In this document: in pieces, positions 5,030 to 6,486 of the stretch
Layout: every line of letters starts with the position of its first letter
Numbering within the stretch: position 1 is the stretch's first letter
The notes under the pieces: generated by a model
Seen by the model: only the letters and a program-made list of their open reading frames with translations
Told to the model about the DNA's origin: nothing
The model's database searches: none
Assembly (NCBI GenBank): GCA_021629085.1
Contig: JAJXRJ010000020.1
Location: 1-6,486, forward strand
Direction of reading: 5' to 3'
DNA: 6,486 nt
DNA from: Oscillospiraceae bacterium
GTDB lineage: Bacteria > Bacillota > Clostridia > UMGS1810
Position numbers and translations under genes: made by a program

Positions 5030-6313
5030 TCAACCTCCCAAAAAATTTAGGGCATAAGGAAGGGTTTTCACAATATCGGTGGGGGTTAGGCCATATTCGC
5101 CTTTGTCCGCTGCCGCCATGTCCGCAGCAAGGCTGTGCACATATACCCCCAAAAGCGCGCTTTTTTGCGCACAAACGCCCTGCCCCAAAAAGGCTGTGAT
5201 GACGCCCGCTAAAACGTCGCCGCTGCCGCCCGTGGCCATGCCGGAATTTCCAAGCACATTTTTAAAAACACGGCCGTCCGGCAATGCAGCCAGGGTTTGA
5301 TGTGATTTTAGCACCAGTGTAACGCCATACTGTTTTGAAAATGCCGCGGCAAATACCTCCGGCGCGCGGGAAAGCTCTGTGAGCGAACAGCCCGCCAGCC
5401 TTGTGAATTCGACGAGATGCGGGGTGATTACCAGCTCCTGCTTATGCCTGTTTAGTATATTTATATTCCCCGCCAGGGCATTTATGCCATCTGCATCCAG
5501 CACGAGCGGCACACATGTCTGCCCGATCAGCGCTTCTAACAGCCGGTAAGTGTCCGGCGTGTTTCCCAGGCCGCACCCAAACAGCACTGCATCAGATTTT
5601 TTGGCACGCGCAAGCATCCGCTCCGCTCCCGCTGCGCACAGATGCCCGCCCGCATCCGGCAGCGGGTCGGTCATCACTTCGGTTAACACGGTTTCAAATA
5701 CGATATTTAAGCTCTCCGGGCATCCTAAGGTAATCAGCCCCGCGCCGCTGTGCAGGCAGGCTGAGCTGCAAAGGACCGCCGCGCCGGTTAAGCCCTTTGA
5801 CCCCGCCACTATATAGTCCTTGCCAAAACTCCCCTTGTGCGAATTTTGGCTGCGTACAGGTAAAATCGATTTGGCAAGTGCGTTGGAAATCACGCCCGCA
5901 TCGTTTGTTTCGCTTTTTTTTGCCGCATGCACATATGCGGAAAAACGCGCATCACAGTGCGCGGCAACGCTTGCAACCGCATAGCCGCCGTCGTGTGAAA
6001 TAGAAACATCAAATTGTGTAATTCCCAGTGTTTTTATAAATGCATTGAGCGGTTGGGACAGCGAAAAATAAGGCTTGCCATGTGCATCGCGCAAAACCGC
6101 CACATCTAAAAAACCAAATGGCCCAATCCCCGTGCCAAGCGCCTTAAAAAAGGCTTCTTTTGCACAAAAATTACCCGCAATGGTTTTTATATTGTGCTTG
6201 CGGGATGCAAAATAGTCCCGCTCTGCACCGGTAAACACCTTTTTTAAAAACGCGTCCTTTTTTGACAACGTTTCAAATCTCGCCGTCTGTGCAATGTCAA
6301 TGCCTGTCCGCAT
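5030..6313 (-). CDS. acpS-nnrD: Fused holo-ACP synthase / ADP- or ATP-dependent NAD(P)H-hydrate dehydratase
   Basis: This is a 427-residue two-domain protein. Residues 1-118 are AcpS, which moves 4'-phosphopantetheine from CoA to the acyl-carrier protein. They show D6 in TGIDIAQTARF, E53 and K57 in FCAKEAFFKALGTG, and VSISHDGGYAVASV (103-116). Residues about 145-427 are the ribokinase-like dehydratase that repairs hydrated NADH and NADPH using ADP or ATP. They show PVRSQNSHKGSFGK (152-165), VAGSKGLTGAAV (169-180), SGAGLITL (189-196), VLDADGINALA (271-281), ITPHLVEF (296-303) and GNSGMATGGSGDVLAG (355-370) with likely catalytic D366. The epimerase (NnrE/YjeF_N) domain often fused to this enzyme is absent; AcpS takes its place. 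A linker of about 25 residues joins the halves. The start is the ATG at 6313, because GGAGG (6326-6322) precedes it by 8 nt; a TTG at 6328 would lie on that RBS. The reading frame runs through without interruption, so this looks like a real fusion. Confidence 0.93.
   Translation of the reverse strand: MRTGIDIAQTARFETLSKKDAFLKKVFTGAERDYFASRKHNIKTIAGNFCAKEAFFKALGTGIGPFGFLDVAVLRDAHGKPYFSLSQPLNAFIKTLGITQFDVSISHDGGYAVASVAAHCDARFSAYVHAAKKSETNDAGVISNALAKSILPVRSQNSHKGSFGKDYIVAGSKGLTGAAVLCSSACLHSGAGLITLGCPESLNIVFETVLTEVMTDPLPDAGGHLCAAGAERMLARAKKSDAVLFGCGLGNTPDTYRLLEALIGQTCVPLVLDADGINALAGNINILNRHKQELVITPHLVEFTRLAGCSLTELSRAPEVFAAAFSKQYGVTLVLKSHQTLAALPDGRVFKNVLGNSGMATGGSGDVLAGVITAFLGQGVCAQKSALLGVYVHSLAADMAAADKGEYGLTPTDIVKTLPYALNFLGG
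5034..5039 (-). promoter_or_regulatory. RBS of the lipoprotein inside the 3' end of acpS-nnrD
   Basis: GGGAGG encodes the last glycines of the fusion protein and is followed after 8 nt by the TTG start at 5025. The stop codon (5032-5030) lies between RBS and start, an arrangement typical of translational coupling. It supports the TTG start over any internal ATG. Confidence 0.7.
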
Positions 6314-6321
6314 TATAACCG

Positions 6322-6326
6322 CCTCC
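6322..6326 (-). promoter_or_regulatory. RBS that sets the start of acpS-nnrD
   Basis: GGAGG lies 8 nt before the ATG at 6313, in the 15-nt gap after the preceding gene. It shows that translation begins MRTGIDIA, the usual position for AcpS, and not at the in-frame TTG at 6328. Confidence 0.7.
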
Positions 6327-6328
6327 AA

Positions 6329-6486
6329 CTAGGATTGCCGGATGTGCACCGTGCGCGGCGCAAAGGTTCGAATGCTTTCTAACATTTTTTCCGGCGGGTT
6401 AAAAATCAGCTTGGTCCGCTGCCCATCGTCGGAAAAAATGGCAAAATAGGCGGTTTGCATATCTCCGCTGCTAAAATTTAGCACTT
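6329..6486 (-). CDS. C-terminal end of an unidentified protein (partial)
   Basis: A minus-strand frame enters from the right edge and stops at TAG (6331-6329), giving the last 51 residues. It contains SGDMQTAYFAIFSDDGQRTK, then LIFNPPEKMLESIRTFAPRT, and ends HIRQS. The beta-strand pair followed by an NPPEK helix looks like the end of a small PH-like or similar beta-barrel domain ending in a helix, but this is only an impression and no family is assigned. Codon phase is open throughout, and the stop is 15 nt before the acpS-nnrD start, so it is probably the preceding member of the same operon. The rest lies outside the window. Confidence 0.65.
   Translation of the reverse strand, partial: VLNFSSGDMQTAYFAIFSDDGQRTKLIFNPPEKMLESIRTFAPRTVHIRQS

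Noticed and set aside
6314..6328. TTG start of acpS-nnrD at 6328
   Set aside because: It would overlap the GGAGG that serves the ATG at 6313; AcpS proteins begin close to the GIDI motif.

Overview
This window looks like chromosomal DNA from a spore-forming Firmicute, most likely a member of the Clostridia. The evidence is a sigma-K gene with a pro-sequence, strong GGAGG-type ribosome binding sites, short intergenic gaps and the neighbourhood acpS / nnrD / lipoprotein / alr / mazE / mazF. That neighbourhood matches in outline B. subtilis acpS-ydcC-alrA-ndoAI-ndoA and the gerS-alr2 locus of Clostridioides difficile. All credible genes lie on the minus strand, so transcription runs from right to left.

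Right block (6486 to 3253): the last 51 codons of an unidentified gene are followed by a fused holo-ACP synthase / NAD(P)H-hydrate dehydratase, a GerS/YdcC-like lipoprotein and alanine racemase. The gaps are only 4-15 nt, so this looks like one operon joining carrier-protein activation, nicotinamide-cofactor repair, a spore-germination-type lipoprotein and D-alanine supply.

Middle block (3236 to 1805): a perfect consensus SigA promoter (TTGACA-17-TATAAT) and a possible operator precede mazE and mazF, which end at a strong intrinsic terminator. A small P-loop NTPase of unknown role follows, with its own promoter and terminator.

Left block (1791 to 1): sigK has its own sporulation-type (SigK-like) promoter and a terminator. 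Its coding sequence stops being SigK-like at residue 215, inside the recognition helix of region 4.2, and ends in an unrelated 16-residue tail. About 180 nt beyond this break point is a complete tyrosine recombinase gene on the same strand. This resembles one side of a sigK-intervening (skin-like) element. The recombinases of the known skin elements of Bacillus and C. difficile are large serine recombinases, so a tyrosine recombinase here would be unusual. The missing sigK 3' end is not in the window, so the split-gene model is an inference; simple gene decay is the main alternative.

No rRNA, tRNA, CRISPR array or insertion sequence was seen.
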